Assembly (NCBI GenBank): GCA_002337605.1
Contig: DDGL01000010.1
Location: forward strand, 67,311-131,310
Length of the DNA: 64,000 bases
From: Flavobacteriaceae bacterium UBA1903
GTDB lineage: Bacteria; Bacteroidota; Bacteroidia; Flavobacteriales; Flavobacteriaceae
Direction of reading: 5' to 3'
Of this stretch, positions 26,753 through 35,734 are shown one piece after another; within the stretch, counting starts at the first letter, position 1; the number at the start of each line of letters is the position of its first letter. The notes under the pieces were generated by a model. That model was given only the letters and a program-made list of their open reading frames with translations. It was not told where the DNA came from and searched no databases. Position numbers and translations under genes: made by a program.

Positions 26753-27072
26753 TTAAAATTTTTAGTGGTTATAAGTTGCGTGCTCTCTGGATCATATTGG
26801 ATTTTATCAGCAAAATTTAGATCGGTTAGAAGGGAAATGGATTGTCTCCTAAAAGTTCTTTCGTTGGATAAGAATACCATCCTAGGTCTGCATATCAATT
26901 ACCCCTCTTGATTTTGTTATATTCCATTTCTCCTGATAGCTATTTACTTTAAGATAAGGGCTCATATTTACTAGAATATTGATTGTCAATATCTTATTTG
27001 ATAAATATCTATAACAAATAGACATAAAAAAATACCCAAGCATGGGTATTTTATACTATCGAGCAGAAATAT
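26753..27072. other. 320-nt intergenic region holding the two-component terminator
   Basis: No gene seen. It contains the hairpin at 27029-27052 and presumably the promoter of the delta-60 gene, but no convincing TAnnTTTG was picked out. Confidence 0.5.
27029..27052. terminator. Hairpin at the end of the two-component operon
   Basis: AAAATACCCA (27029-27038) pairs with TGGGTATTTT (27043-27052) around a 4-nt loop, flanked by A and T runs. It ends the minus-strand operon. The same inverted motif, imperfectly, recurs at 29557-29580 upstream of the kinase, so it may also be a regulator site. Confidence 0.65.
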
Positions 27073-27681
27073 TTAGAATTTGTACCTTCTTTGTAATCCG
27101 TATCGTAAGAGCTCTCCCTGACCTTGTAATCCCAATTTAAGGATCATATTTTTTCTATGGGTTTCAACAGTTACTCTTTGAATGAATAGTTCTTCAGCAA
27201 TTTCTAAATTGTTTTTACCTTGTACTATTAATTCAAGGATTTGTGCCTGTCGATCCGTTAATACCGACATATTTTTTGGAGTATTTTTATCTAACTGTTC
27301 CAAATTAAAATCGCTTTCTCCTTTATAAACTTTTTTAATAGCCTTTAATAATTTTTTAAAACTGGAATTTTTTAGAATATAGCCGTCACAGCCAGCTTCC
27401 TTCATTTTCCTCATCGCTTTTTCATCGTCAAACATTGTAAAAGCTATTATTTTTACTTTCGGAAAATGAATTTTTATTGTTTTTGTAAGAGCGATTCCAT
27501 CTAAAATCGGCATTCGGATATCGGTTATTACAATATCTACCATGTTCTTTTCTATGATGTCTAACAATTCTCTACCATTATTTGCCGTACCGATAATAGA
27601 TATATCATCTTCGTATTCAAGGAAAAGCGTTAGTCCTTCGATTAAACAGTTATGATCTTCAGCAATGGCAATACGAATCAT
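27073..27681 (-). CDS. LuxR/NarL-type response regulator
   Basis: 202 aa. Receiver domain (1-118) with acidic pocket residues near the start (AEDH) and phospho-acceptor Asp54 in ITDIRMP. A LuxR-type HTH (about 141-184) contains LTDRQAQILELIVQG and THRKNMILKLG. It is a DNA-binding output for the adjacent kinase and overlaps its stop by 4 bp. Target genes are unknown; the upstream-motif pair at 27029 and 29557 is a candidate site. Confidence 0.92.
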   Translation of the reverse strand: MIRIAIAEDHNCLIEGLTLFLEYEDDISIIGTANNGRELLDIIEKNMVDIVITDIRMPILDGIALTKTIKIHFPKVKIIAFTMFDDEKAMRKMKEAGCDGYILKNSSFKKLLKAIKKVYKGESDFNLEQLDKNTPKNMSVLTDRQAQILELIVQGKNNLEIAEELFIQRVTVETHRKNMILKLGLQGQGELLRYGLQRRYKF

Positions 27682-29510
27682 TGATTTGGTAATTTCACGA
27701 TTATGGTTGTTCCGAAGTTTTTATGACTATCTATTGTCATTTCACCTTGATATTTTTCGACCCTATTTTTTATAGATTTTAATCCCATCCCTTTCACTAA
27801 GCTGAGTCCTTCATAATTAAACCCTTTTCCGTCATCTTCAATCATCAAAGTAATATGGGTTTTATCCTGATTGATATGAACAATTGCCTTTGATGCAGAG
27901 GCATGCTTAATTATATTAGTTAAAAGCTCTTGATATATTCTAAAGATAACCAATTCATAATCATTCGATAATCGTTTTGAAAAGCCATCTTCAAAAATTT
28001 CTATCAAAATACGTTTGGTTTCTGATATCTTAGAGGCAAAATTTTTCATAGCAGGCAATAAACCATCTCTTAGTAACTGACCCTTGCTATTTTTATGTGC
28101 CACGGTACGTATTTTATCGTATGCCTCATCTAATAAAACTTCTGTTTTTAGAATTATCTCATTTTGTTGCTTATTTGCTCGCTCATTTGATATTTTCAGG
28201 TTTTGAACATACAATTTTATAGTTGCCAATAAACTACCCAGGCTGTCATGCAACTCATTTGCTATTCTATTTCTTTCATTTTTTTGACCAAGAAGTACAG
28301 CATCTATGCTAGATAATTTTTCATTCGTGAGAAGAATTTCTCTTTCTTTTTCAGCTAATGCTCTTTTATGCTTCAACTTAAAGTAGGTGAAGACTATTAT
28401 AAGTCCAATTACTAACAACGTAATACCTATAATTGTGATAATTCTTTTCTTTTCTTCTTCATATAGCTTACGAAGATCATTTTCCCGATTTAATTCCTTT
28501 TGTATTAGTTGTGCTCTATCGGGATTATATGTTTCAAATCTCAAACTATCCTTATATTTCAAAGATTCTTGGAGATAATAATAGGCACTATCGCGATTAT
28601 TTATTCTTTTGTAATTAATTGATAAAGTACGATATAATGCCTGCTTGGCGTCAATCCTATTTTGTCTTAACGAAATAGTATCTGATAATTTAAGTAAACG
28701 AATAGCTTCGGAATATTTTCCTCTGTAACCCTCCGTTATTGCTTTTTGAAATAAATATCTTTGCAAACGAGAATAGTTTTTAATTTTTAGAGCTATTTCT
28801 ATCGATTTATCGTGATGATAATCAACAGAATCTTTATAGCTATGTTGAAATCTTAGCCGAAATGCGTAAGAGTTGTGGGTGTTGCTTATTTTGATCGAGT
28901 CTCTCATAATCGTAGCAAGCTTCATTGCTTTGTTCAAATGATATAAACTAGAGTCTGTATTTGTATGATAAAAGAGGGACATACGAATATGTGCTCTAAA
29001 CAAACTATTGGTATCGTTTTTTCTTTTAGCGTTGTCATAGAATTTAAATAAATAAGAATCATCATAGTTTTTTTGTCTCTGAATTGATCGGTTGACACTG
29101 TGTAATTCAAGATTCATCAAATTGGCTTTTATGCTATCACTGATTTTATAATATTCTTTTTGCGCTTGTTTAAAATATTTATCCGAGGCGTCCACCAAAT
29201 CAATATACCAAAATATGTCGGCAAGAGTTTCGTAATAAACGGCTAAGTCTTTGGATTTTAAACTAGTAGAATCAACAAACTTAATATGACTAATGGCTAA
29301 ATCGAGATGGTCTTGTTTTAAATGAAGGCTCGCCATTCTACTAAAATATACGCTCGAATCTTTATCTTTTATTAAGTCATCTAAAGCAATTTTTTCTGCA
29401 GCACTATATTTTTTAGAACTAATCAATTTATCTATTTCTGTCTCTTGCCCTATTAAAATATTAATAGAGAAAAAAAATACAGTAAGGATTAAAATTTGAA
29501 GAGGTTTCAA
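27678..29510 (-). CDS. TPR-containing sensor histidine kinase (HisKA_3 type)
   Basis: 610 aa. Signal-peptide-like N-terminus, then a periplasmic region of about 330 residues with TPR-like repeats (KSKDLAVYYETLADI). One membrane helix follows (about 357-377). The cytoplasmic HisKA_3 dimerisation box has ELHDSLGS (His near 420), and the HATPase_c domain has LLTNIIKHA and DDGKGFNYEG. This layout is common in Bacteroidota for sensing cell-surface stress; the ligand is unknown. The start is TTG at 29510, since no suitable ATG is in frame. Confidence 0.88.
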   Translation of the reverse strand: MKPLQILILTVFFFSINILIGQETEIDKLISSKKYSAAEKIALDDLIKDKDSSVYFSRMASLHLKQDHLDLAISHIKFVDSTSLKSKDLAVYYETLADIFWYIDLVDASDKYFKQAQKEYYKISDSIKANLMNLELHSVNRSIQRQKNYDDSYLFKFYDNAKRKNDTNSLFRAHIRMSLFYHTNTDSSLYHLNKAMKLATIMRDSIKISNTHNSYAFRLRFQHSYKDSVDYHHDKSIEIALKIKNYSRLQRYLFQKAITEGYRGKYSEAIRLLKLSDTISLRQNRIDAKQALYRTLSINYKRINNRDSAYYYLQESLKYKDSLRFETYNPDRAQLIQKELNRENDLRKLYEEEKKRIITIIGITLLVIGLIIVFTYFKLKHKRALAEKEREILLTNEKLSSIDAVLLGQKNERNRIANELHDSLGSLLATIKLYVQNLKISNERANKQQNEIILKTEVLLDEAYDKIRTVAHKNSKGQLLRDGLLPAMKNFASKISETKRILIEIFEDGFSKRLSNDYELVIFRIYQELLTNIIKHASASKAIVHINQDKTHITLMIEDDGKGFNYEGLSLVKGMGLKSIKNRVEKYQGEMTIDSHKNFGTTIIVKLPNQ

Positions 29511-29556
29511 AATGGTTGTTTTAGAGGGAATAATTTACATAATGTTTAATTGAAAG

Positions 29557-29580
29557 AAATACCTGAGCTTGGGTAATTTT
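29557..29580. promoter_or_regulatory. Imperfect inverted motif upstream of the kinase gene, possible operator
   Basis: ATACCTGAGCTTGGGTA-like sequence, 47 nt upstream of the kinase start, closely resembles the hairpin ATACCCAAGCATGGGTA at 27031-27049 beyond the regulator gene. Possible site for the response regulator; no experiment implied. Confidence 0.4.
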
Positions 29581-29634
29581 AAATGAATGGTAGGAAAGGC
29601 ACTTATTCAGAACTAAAAATAATCAAGTCGAGAT

Positions 29635-29653
29635 ATTCCGCCGCTGGCGGAAT
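29635..29653. repeat. Inverted repeat ATTCCGCC-GCT-GGCGGAAT
   Basis: Eight-base perfect arms with a three-base loop. It lies between the two divergent genes, GC-rich against an AT-rich surrounding. Function not known. Confidence 0.65.
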
Positions 29654-30100
29654 CCTTAGTGACCCAATGGAAGTAGTTATAAGGTCCTTAATCGAAACAG
29701 GTTGTTAGTTTTCCAGCTATTTCAGCGAACCAATAACACTGTGTCGGCGGTTTGTGTGGAGCAGCTCTGCAAATTAATTGAGATCAGTAGCATTAAGCCG
29801 CATTTCGTAGTTCCATCCAATGGTCAAGCTTACAATAATTGATAGATTTAAAATGAGTTTTTAGTTTGAGAAATATTATTTTATATTCTCGTACAAGATA
29901 TTTTAACTAAGATCTAATTCGAAAACCTTTTTATAAAATTCTATTCGCTCCTTCGGTTGCATTATTTTATTAGACCATAAAATTTCTTTCGATGCAATAA
30001 CTGTACCTTTATAATTCCCTAAAATAAGTTTTCACACTTAATTTGTTGTCAATAGATAAATTTAAAAACATTTATTAAAAAAACTAAGTGATTATACTTA

Positions 30101-30131
30101 TTTAGAAAATTGAATGTTTCATTTATATTTG
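30101..30131 (+). promoter_or_regulatory. Probable promoter of the hsdM operon
   Basis: TATATTTG (30124-30131) matches the Bacteroidota -7 consensus. TTTA (30101-30104) lies 19 nt upstream as a weak -33 TTTG. The hsdM ATG follows 22 nt later. Confidence 0.55.
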
Positions 30132-30153
30132 AGCATCAACTAACCCCCAGTAC

Positions 30154-32502
30154 ATGAACAAAACCTCCCACAACAAACTAGTTTCTTTTATTTGGTCTAT
30201 TGCAGACGATTGCCTTCGCGATGTATATGTTCGTGGAAAATACCGGGATGTCATTTTACCGATGATTGTTTTGCGCCGATTGGATGCACTTCTCGAACCC
30301 ACCAAAGAAGCAGTGCTGGAAGAAGTGATCTTTCAAAAAGATGAGCTGAACTTCACCGAATTGGACGCGAAAGGCTTAACGGATGCCTCGGGTTATGTGT
30401 TTTATAATACTAGTAAATGGACACTTCAGCAATTAAAAGACACAGCAACCAATAGCGCACAGTTATTACAGGCCAATTTTGAAGATTACCTAAACGGTTT
30501 TAGCCCTAATGTCAAGGAGATTATTCAGAAGTTCAAATTACGGTCCCAAGTGGCGCACATGGCGAACAAAGATGTGCTTTTAGACGTTTTGGAAAAATTT
30601 ACTTCGCCTTACATCAACCTTACTCCTTTTGAAAAGGAAGATCCAGAGGGTAGAAAACTTCCGGCCCTGTCAAATTTGGGAATGGGATATGTTTTTGAAG
30701 AGCTTATCCGGAAATTCAACGAAGAAAACAATGAAGAAGCTGGTGAGCACTTTACCCCCCGTGAAGTTATTGATTTAATGACACACATCATTTTCGACCC
30801 TATAAAAGACAACCTACCTCCAGTTATGACCATTTATGACCCGGCCTGTGGTAGTGGCGGAATGCTAACGGAAAGCCAGAATTTTATTAAAGATGAGGAA
30901 GGGAGCATACGCGCCCTGGGCGATGTGTATTTATTTGGCAAGGAAATTAATGATGAAACTTACGCGATCTGTAAGTCTGACATGATGATTAAAGGGAACG
31001 ACCCTGCCAATATCCGCGTGGGTTCCACACTATCTACCGATGAATTTGCTGGCAAAAGTTTCGATTTTATGCTATCTAATCCGCCTTATGGAAAATCATG
31101 GAGCAGTGAGCAGAAATATATCAAAGACGGTAAAGATGTGATAGATGAGCGATTTAAGATACAACTATCCAATTACTGGGGGGTATCGGAAGATGTAGAT
31201 GCCGTTCCGCGTTCTAGTGATGGTCAACTTTTGTTTTTAATGGAAATGGTTTCTAAAATGAAACCCCTTTCCCAAAGTGCCTCTGGTTCACGTATTGCTT
31301 CGGTTCACAATGGTAGCAGCCTTTTTACTGGAGATGCGGGTGGTGGCGAAAGCAATATACGCCGCTATATAATTGAAAACGATTGGTTGGAAGCTATCGT
31401 TCAACTACCCAATAACCTGTTTTATAATACCGGTATCACGACTTATATTTGGTTACTGACCAATAACAAACCAGCACACCGAAAGGGAACGGTTCAGCTT
31501 ATTGATGCGGGTAAATTATTTAGGAAACTTCGTAAAAACCTTGGAAACAAAAACTGTGAATTAGCGCCTGAACATATAGATGAAATTGTTACCTGTTATA
31601 CTGAACTTTCTTCCCAAGAAAGTGAAGATGAAAATTCTCTTGCAGCACAGGTCTTTGACAATTCCGATTTTGGATATTATAAAGTAACCGTTGAACGACC
31701 TCAACGCCTTAAAGCCCAATTTACCACCGAACGCATCGAAACCTTGCGCTACCATAAATATTTGGAAGTACCGATGCAATATGCTTATCAGACCTATGGG
31801 GATGCTATTTATAGCAATCTTAAAGAATACAAGCAAGAAATCCTGGATTGGTGCGAAAAACAAGAACTAAATCTCTCTTCTGCCAATAAAAAGAAATTGA
31901 CGCAAGAAGCGACGTGGAAAAAACACCTAAAGCAGGTGGAACTCGCCAAAAAATTACAGCCTCATTTTGCCGATGAAGTCTTTACCGATTTTAATGCGTT
32001 TACCAAAGAAGTGAACCGTATTATTAAGAGTGAAAAGTTGGACGCCTCGGCCAGCGAAAAGAAAGCAGTGTTGCAAGCCGTGAGTTGGTATGATGCGGAA
32101 GCCGAAAAGGTAATAAAGAAAAAAGAAAAAATTAGTGGGGAAAAATTAACAAAATTATTGGCGCATTTAGGTTGTACCAGAGATCAATTGGCCGATTTTG
32201 GCTATTACGCGACCGCTAAGCAGGATGAGTATATAGTATACGAAACCGAAAGCGACCTTCGTGATACTGAAAATGTACCGTTAAAGAAAAACATTCATGC
32301 GTACTTCTTGCGCGAAGTGCAGCCACATGGTCCTGAAGCTTGGATAAATCTTGATGTCACCAAAATTGGGTATGAGATTAGCTTTAATAAATATTTTTAT
32401 AAGCACACTCCGCTACGCAGTATAGAGGAAGTCGCAGCCGACATCTTAGAATTGGAACGACAAAGTGATGGTTTAATTTCAGAAATTTTAAACTTGGCAT
32501 AA
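30154..32502 (+). CDS. hsdM: Type I restriction-modification methyltransferase subunit (HsdM)
   Basis: 782 aa. An N-terminal helical domain (about 1-165) is followed by the N6-adenine methylase core, with HFTPREV (199-205), SAM motif PACGSGG (230-236) and catalytic NPPYG (309-313). The C-terminus extends about 250 residues past the core, ending in helical segments (LELERQSDGLISEI). HsdM methylates adenine in the target chosen by HsdS, protecting host DNA. It is the first gene of an eight-gene operon; its stop shares one base with the hsdS ATG. Probably functional. Confidence 0.95.
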   Translation: MNKTSHNKLVSFIWSIADDCLRDVYVRGKYRDVILPMIVLRRLDALLEPTKEAVLEEVIFQKDELNFTELDAKGLTDASGYVFYNTSKWTLQQLKDTATNSAQLLQANFEDYLNGFSPNVKEIIQKFKLRSQVAHMANKDVLLDVLEKFTSPYINLTPFEKEDPEGRKLPALSNLGMGYVFEELIRKFNEENNEEAGEHFTPREVIDLMTHIIFDPIKDNLPPVMTIYDPACGSGGMLTESQNFIKDEEGSIRALGDVYLFGKEINDETYAICKSDMMIKGNDPANIRVGSTLSTDEFAGKSFDFMLSNPPYGKSWSSEQKYIKDGKDVIDERFKIQLSNYWGVSEDVDAVPRSSDGQLLFLMEMVSKMKPLSQSASGSRIASVHNGSSLFTGDAGGGESNIRRYIIENDWLEAIVQLPNNLFYNTGITTYIWLLTNNKPAHRKGTVQLIDAGKLFRKLRKNLGNKNCELAPEHIDEIVTCYTELSSQESEDENSLAAQVFDNSDFGYYKVTVERPQRLKAQFTTERIETLRYHKYLEVPMQYAYQTYGDAIYSNLKEYKQEILDWCEKQELNLSSANKKKLTQEATWKKHLKQVELAKKLQPHFADEVFTDFNAFTKEVNRIIKSEKLDASASEKKAVLQAVSWYDAEAEKVIKKKEKISGEKLTKLLAHLGCTRDQLADFGYYATAKQDEYIVYETESDLRDTENVPLKKNIHAYFLREVQPHGPEAWINLDVTKIGYEISFNKYFYKHTPLRSIEEVAADILELERQSDGLISEILNLA

Positions 32503-33755
32503 TGGTAGAAGTCGAAGCTAAACTAGCACAATACGGGCAGTATAAGGACTCTGGCGTAGAATGGTTGGGCGAGATTCCAATGCATTGGAGTTTAGAAAGA
32601 TTAGGTTCAATCTTAAATCCGGTATCTTCCAAAAATCACCCAAATGAAACATTACTCTCTATTACTCGAGAACAAGGTGTAATAATTAGAGACATTGAAA
32701 ATGAAGATGAAAACCATAATTACATTCCCGATGATTTATCCGGTTATAAATTATTGAAAGAAGGACATTTTGGGATGAATAAAATGAAGGCTTGGCAAGG
32801 CTCATATGGAGTTTCTAACCAAACAGGAATTGTTAGTCCAGCATATTTTACGTTTGAATTCACAAAAGAAATACATCCACGTTTCTTTCATTTAGCAATA
32901 AGAAGTAACTTATATATCTCTTTTTTTGGATCTGCCTCTGATGGAGTTAGAATTGGTCAATGGGATTTATCGAAAGACAGAATGAAAATGATTCCTTTTG
33001 CCACCCCACCCCTCCAAGAGCAAACTGCCATCGCCCAATTTTTAGACGATAAAACCACCAAAATAGATGAAGCCATTATCATAAAACAGAAACAAATAAG
33101 CTTGCTTAAAGAACATAAACAAATACTCATTCACAAAGCAGTTACACAAGGTTTAAACACAAATGTAAGATTGAAGGATTCTGGTGTGGAATGGATTGGT
33201 GAGATTCCTGTACATTGGGAGGTGAAGCGGTTTAAATTTTTATGTGATATTACCACCGGATCAAAGAATACTCAGGACAAAGTTGAAAATGGGCTGTATC
33301 CTTTTTATGTGAGGTCACAAACTCCTGAAAAAATCAACACTTATACTTTTGATGGAGAAGCAATACTTACAGCTGGAGATGGAGCAGGTGTTGGCAAAGT
33401 ATTTCATTATATAAATGAAAAATTTGATTTTCATCAAAGGGTTTATAAGTTCAGTAATTTCAAAAGTATAAAAGGGAAATTACTATTTTATTTTTTAAGA
33501 AGTAATTTTCATAGCGTGGCTTTAAATGGTGAAGCAAAATCAACTGTTGACAGTTTACGTTTGCCATTAGTTCAAAACTTTATGGTAACAGTTCCGCCTC
33601 AAAATGAACAAATTGAAATTATAAACAAAATAGAAACCGCTTCCCAAAAAATAGAAACTGCTATTAGCTTAAAACAGCAGGAAATAGATAAATTAAAAGA
33701 GTATAAGAGTAGTTTAATAAATGGGGTTGTAACTGGGAAGGTTAGGGTATGTTAA
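32502..33755 (+). CDS. hsdS: Type I restriction-modification specificity subunit (HsdS)
   Basis: 417 aa. Two target-recognition domains, each preceded by the same entry motif: KDSGVEWLGEIPMHW (about 11-25) and KDSGVEWIGEIPVHW (about 225-239). Long conserved helices (AQFLDDKTTKIDEAI and the C-terminal IETAISLKQQEID) act as spacers. Each TRD reads one half of a bipartite site. The two TRDs differ, so the target is probably asymmetric; the recognised bases cannot be predicted here. One nucleotide separates it from the next gene. Confidence 0.94.
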   Translation: MVEVEAKLAQYGQYKDSGVEWLGEIPMHWSLERLGSILNPVSSKNHPNETLLSITREQGVIIRDIENEDENHNYIPDDLSGYKLLKEGHFGMNKMKAWQGSYGVSNQTGIVSPAYFTFEFTKEIHPRFFHLAIRSNLYISFFGSASDGVRIGQWDLSKDRMKMIPFATPPLQEQTAIAQFLDDKTTKIDEAIIIKQKQISLLKEHKQILIHKAVTQGLNTNVRLKDSGVEWIGEIPVHWEVKRFKFLCDITTGSKNTQDKVENGLYPFYVRSQTPEKINTYTFDGEAILTAGDGAGVGKVFHYINEKFDFHQRVYKFSNFKSIKGKLLFYFLRSNFHSVALNGEAKSTVDSLRLPLVQNFMVTVPPQNEQIEIINKIETASQKIETAISLKQQEIDKLKEYKSSLINGVVTGKVRVC

Positions 33756-33756
33756 A

Positions 33757-34632
33757 ATGACAGAAGCAGAACAAAACTTAATAAATTCAGGAAGATGTAT
33801 TTTATTCGAAAGAATAGCAAGTGAAGTTTGGAATAGAATTATTAGAGCTCATGATGTAAATGTTAATTTACGAGAGGAAGGAGTTACCTATGATATTCTA
33901 GTTGATATTTTGCGATTCAGCAAATACCATAGTGGAAATTTTGATGTGTATGCAAAACCTGGTTACGACGAGAATAAATATGGTAGTGATATAGATGTAT
34001 TTGTAGAAACATCTAAAAATCAATACCGTTGGTTTGCATTACAAGCTAAGATTTTAAAGAGCAATAACAGATATAACACATTAAGAGATGGATACAGTAC
34101 TACTAATCCATCATATCAATGGGATAAATTAAAATTATTAGAAGGAGTAAGTGGTTGCAGAGCCTATTATCTACTTTATAACGGAAAACCAAGGTCAAAA
34201 GATTATGTTTTTAATATAACCGATCATTGCAGTAGACCTTATACAGAAGATCAGTTAGGTTGTTCATTAGTTTCGGTTCAAGTTATTGAAAGATTAGGTC
34301 TAAAACGTAATGTAAGAGGAACAAGATATGTAAACCCGACTTATGAAGATATTCATCCAAATGATAGTGAACCTTGGAGGACTTTAGTTTGCTGCATGTT
34401 GGATAAAGCGCAAGTTACATTATATGAAAAAGCAGAAATTAGCAACTATAACTCTAAGTTTAAGCCGATTTCAGAAATATCTTTATCAGAAGATATTCAA
34501 GATTACGAAGTAGATAAGGAGCCAAGTGATGACTTCAATGAGAATACCGATAATCGAATAGCTGTAGCTTCTATGAAAGCAGATTGGAATCCAACTTTTA
34601 AAATAGTAATAAATAGGTCTGATAGTTATTAA
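33757..34632 (+). CDS. Putative PD-(D/E)xK-like nuclease (DUF6615-like) in the hsd operon
   Basis: 291 aa. Residues about 76-98 show a candidate restriction-endonuclease core: GSDIDVFVE (Asp80, Glu84) then FALQAK (Gln96, Lys98). D...QxK is a known variant of PD-(D/E)xK, as in Mrr-like enzymes. The region around it (Trp-rich helix before, YYLLYNG after) resembles my recollection of DUF6615 proteins from defence islands, but the family match was not verified. The C-terminal third is polar and probably a separate module. It starts 1 nt after hsdS, so it belongs to the operon. Confidence 0.6.
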   Translation: MTEAEQNLINSGRCILFERIASEVWNRIIRAHDVNVNLREEGVTYDILVDILRFSKYHSGNFDVYAKPGYDENKYGSDIDVFVETSKNQYRWFALQAKILKSNNRYNTLRDGYSTTNPSYQWDKLKLLEGVSGCRAYYLLYNGKPRSKDYVFNITDHCSRPYTEDQLGCSLVSVQVIERLGLKRNVRGTRYVNPTYEDIHPNDSEPWRTLVCCMLDKAQVTLYEKAEISNYNSKFKPISEISLSEDIQDYEVDKEPSDDFNENTDNRIAVASMKADWNPTFKIVINRSDSY

Positions 34633-34696
34633 GTTAGATTCTATAAAACGAATGATAAAGAAAAAAAGTGAAATACGTTTTTAATTATAGAAAGTT

Positions 34697-35731
34697 ATGA
34701 TAGATAGATTAACTGTTTTTATATCCTATTCTTGGGATAGTCCAGAACACAAAGATTGGGTTTTGAAGCTTGCTAACTATTTAACGGAAAAAGCGGGCTG
34801 TAATGTTCTTCTTGATCAATACGATTTAGCGGCTGGAAAGGAGTTAACTCATTTTATGGAAAATGGGTTGGAGAAAGCGGATAAAGTAATTATCATACTT
34901 ACTGAAGATTATAAAAAGAGAGCTGATAACAGGCAAGGTGGAACTGGCTTTGAATACTCTTTAATTTCTCAGGGGTTATACGATTTACAAGCTAAAAACA
35001 ATAAATTCATTCCAATTTTAAGGCAAGGAACAAAAGAAACAAGTGCACCTATTTATTTAGCTACGAAGATTTATCATTCTATGAAGGATGATTTAAAATT
35101 TGAAATTGATGCCTTTGCATTAAGCAGGGAAATTTATGAAAAACCTGAAGTAGTGAGGCCTGAACTTGGAGATAGACCTGACTTTAACGATCCTGATTAT
35201 GACCCAATAGTAGCCGTTGCAAATGAATTGAGCAGTAAAGAAAGTATTAATCGAGAGCTAGATAACCTCCTTGATTCTGTTGAGGGTGTAATGTTGGCAA
35301 GAAAAGAGATTGATTTTTTGTTTTCTACATTATCCAAAAAAGCGGAGGAGTACAATGAAAAAACGGATTTTAATTTCAAAGTTGAAAAGAACCCAAGGGA
35401 AACTTCTTCATTGGTGATGTCTCTTGGTTATACGGTAACTTTTGAATCTCATATTAATGCTCGAAATACTGTTAGATATTCAGAATTAGTTGTAAAAATG
35501 TGGAACGGTTATACCCCAATAAATCAACATAGCTCATTTCATTTTCCAAGTGATCGACCTAAACTAAAAGCAGAAATGAAATACACAGTTGATTTCAAAC
35601 CAGAAAAGCAAGTTGTGTGGCGAGTAGACGAAAGTTTAACAATTAAATCAAAAGAATTGATTCAAGATGCTTTTGTTTTTATAATGCAAAGTATTCAGGA
35701 TGAAAAAGAAAGAAAATTTAGAAAGGACTAG
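34697..35731 (+). CDS. SEFIR (TIR-like) domain protein
   Basis: 344 aa. Residues about 3-130 form a SEFIR domain: TVFISYSWDSPEHKDW (6-21), LLDQYDLAAGKEL (38-50), KADKVIIILTEDY (60-72), GGTGFEYSLIS (81-91) and FIPILRQ. SEFIR domains signal in bacterial immunity, often by NAD+ depletion or by assembling with partners. Whether Glu86 is catalytic is unknown. The C-terminal about 200 residues (beta-rich, with many charged residues) match nothing I recognise and may sense the trigger. The 64-nt gap to the previous gene is the largest inside the operon. Confidence 0.85.
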   Translation: MIDRLTVFISYSWDSPEHKDWVLKLANYLTEKAGCNVLLDQYDLAAGKELTHFMENGLEKADKVIIILTEDYKKRADNRQGGTGFEYSLISQGLYDLQAKNNKFIPILRQGTKETSAPIYLATKIYHSMKDDLKFEIDAFALSREIYEKPEVVRPELGDRPDFNDPDYDPIVAVANELSSKESINRELDNLLDSVEGVMLARKEIDFLFSTLSKKAEEYNEKTDFNFKVEKNPRETSSLVMSLGYTVTFESHINARNTVRYSELVVKMWNGYTPINQHSSFHFPSDRPKLKAEMKYTVDFKPEKQVVWRVDESLTIKSKELIQDAFVFIMQSIQDEKERKFRKD

Positions 35732-35734
35732 GGA

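Larger units (their letters stand above)
29511..30153. other. 643-nt divergent intergenic region between kinase and hsdM
   Basis: It holds the inverted motif at 29557-29580, a hairpin at 29635-29653 and a promoter for hsdM at 30101-30131. The rest shows no gene. Confidence 0.55.
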
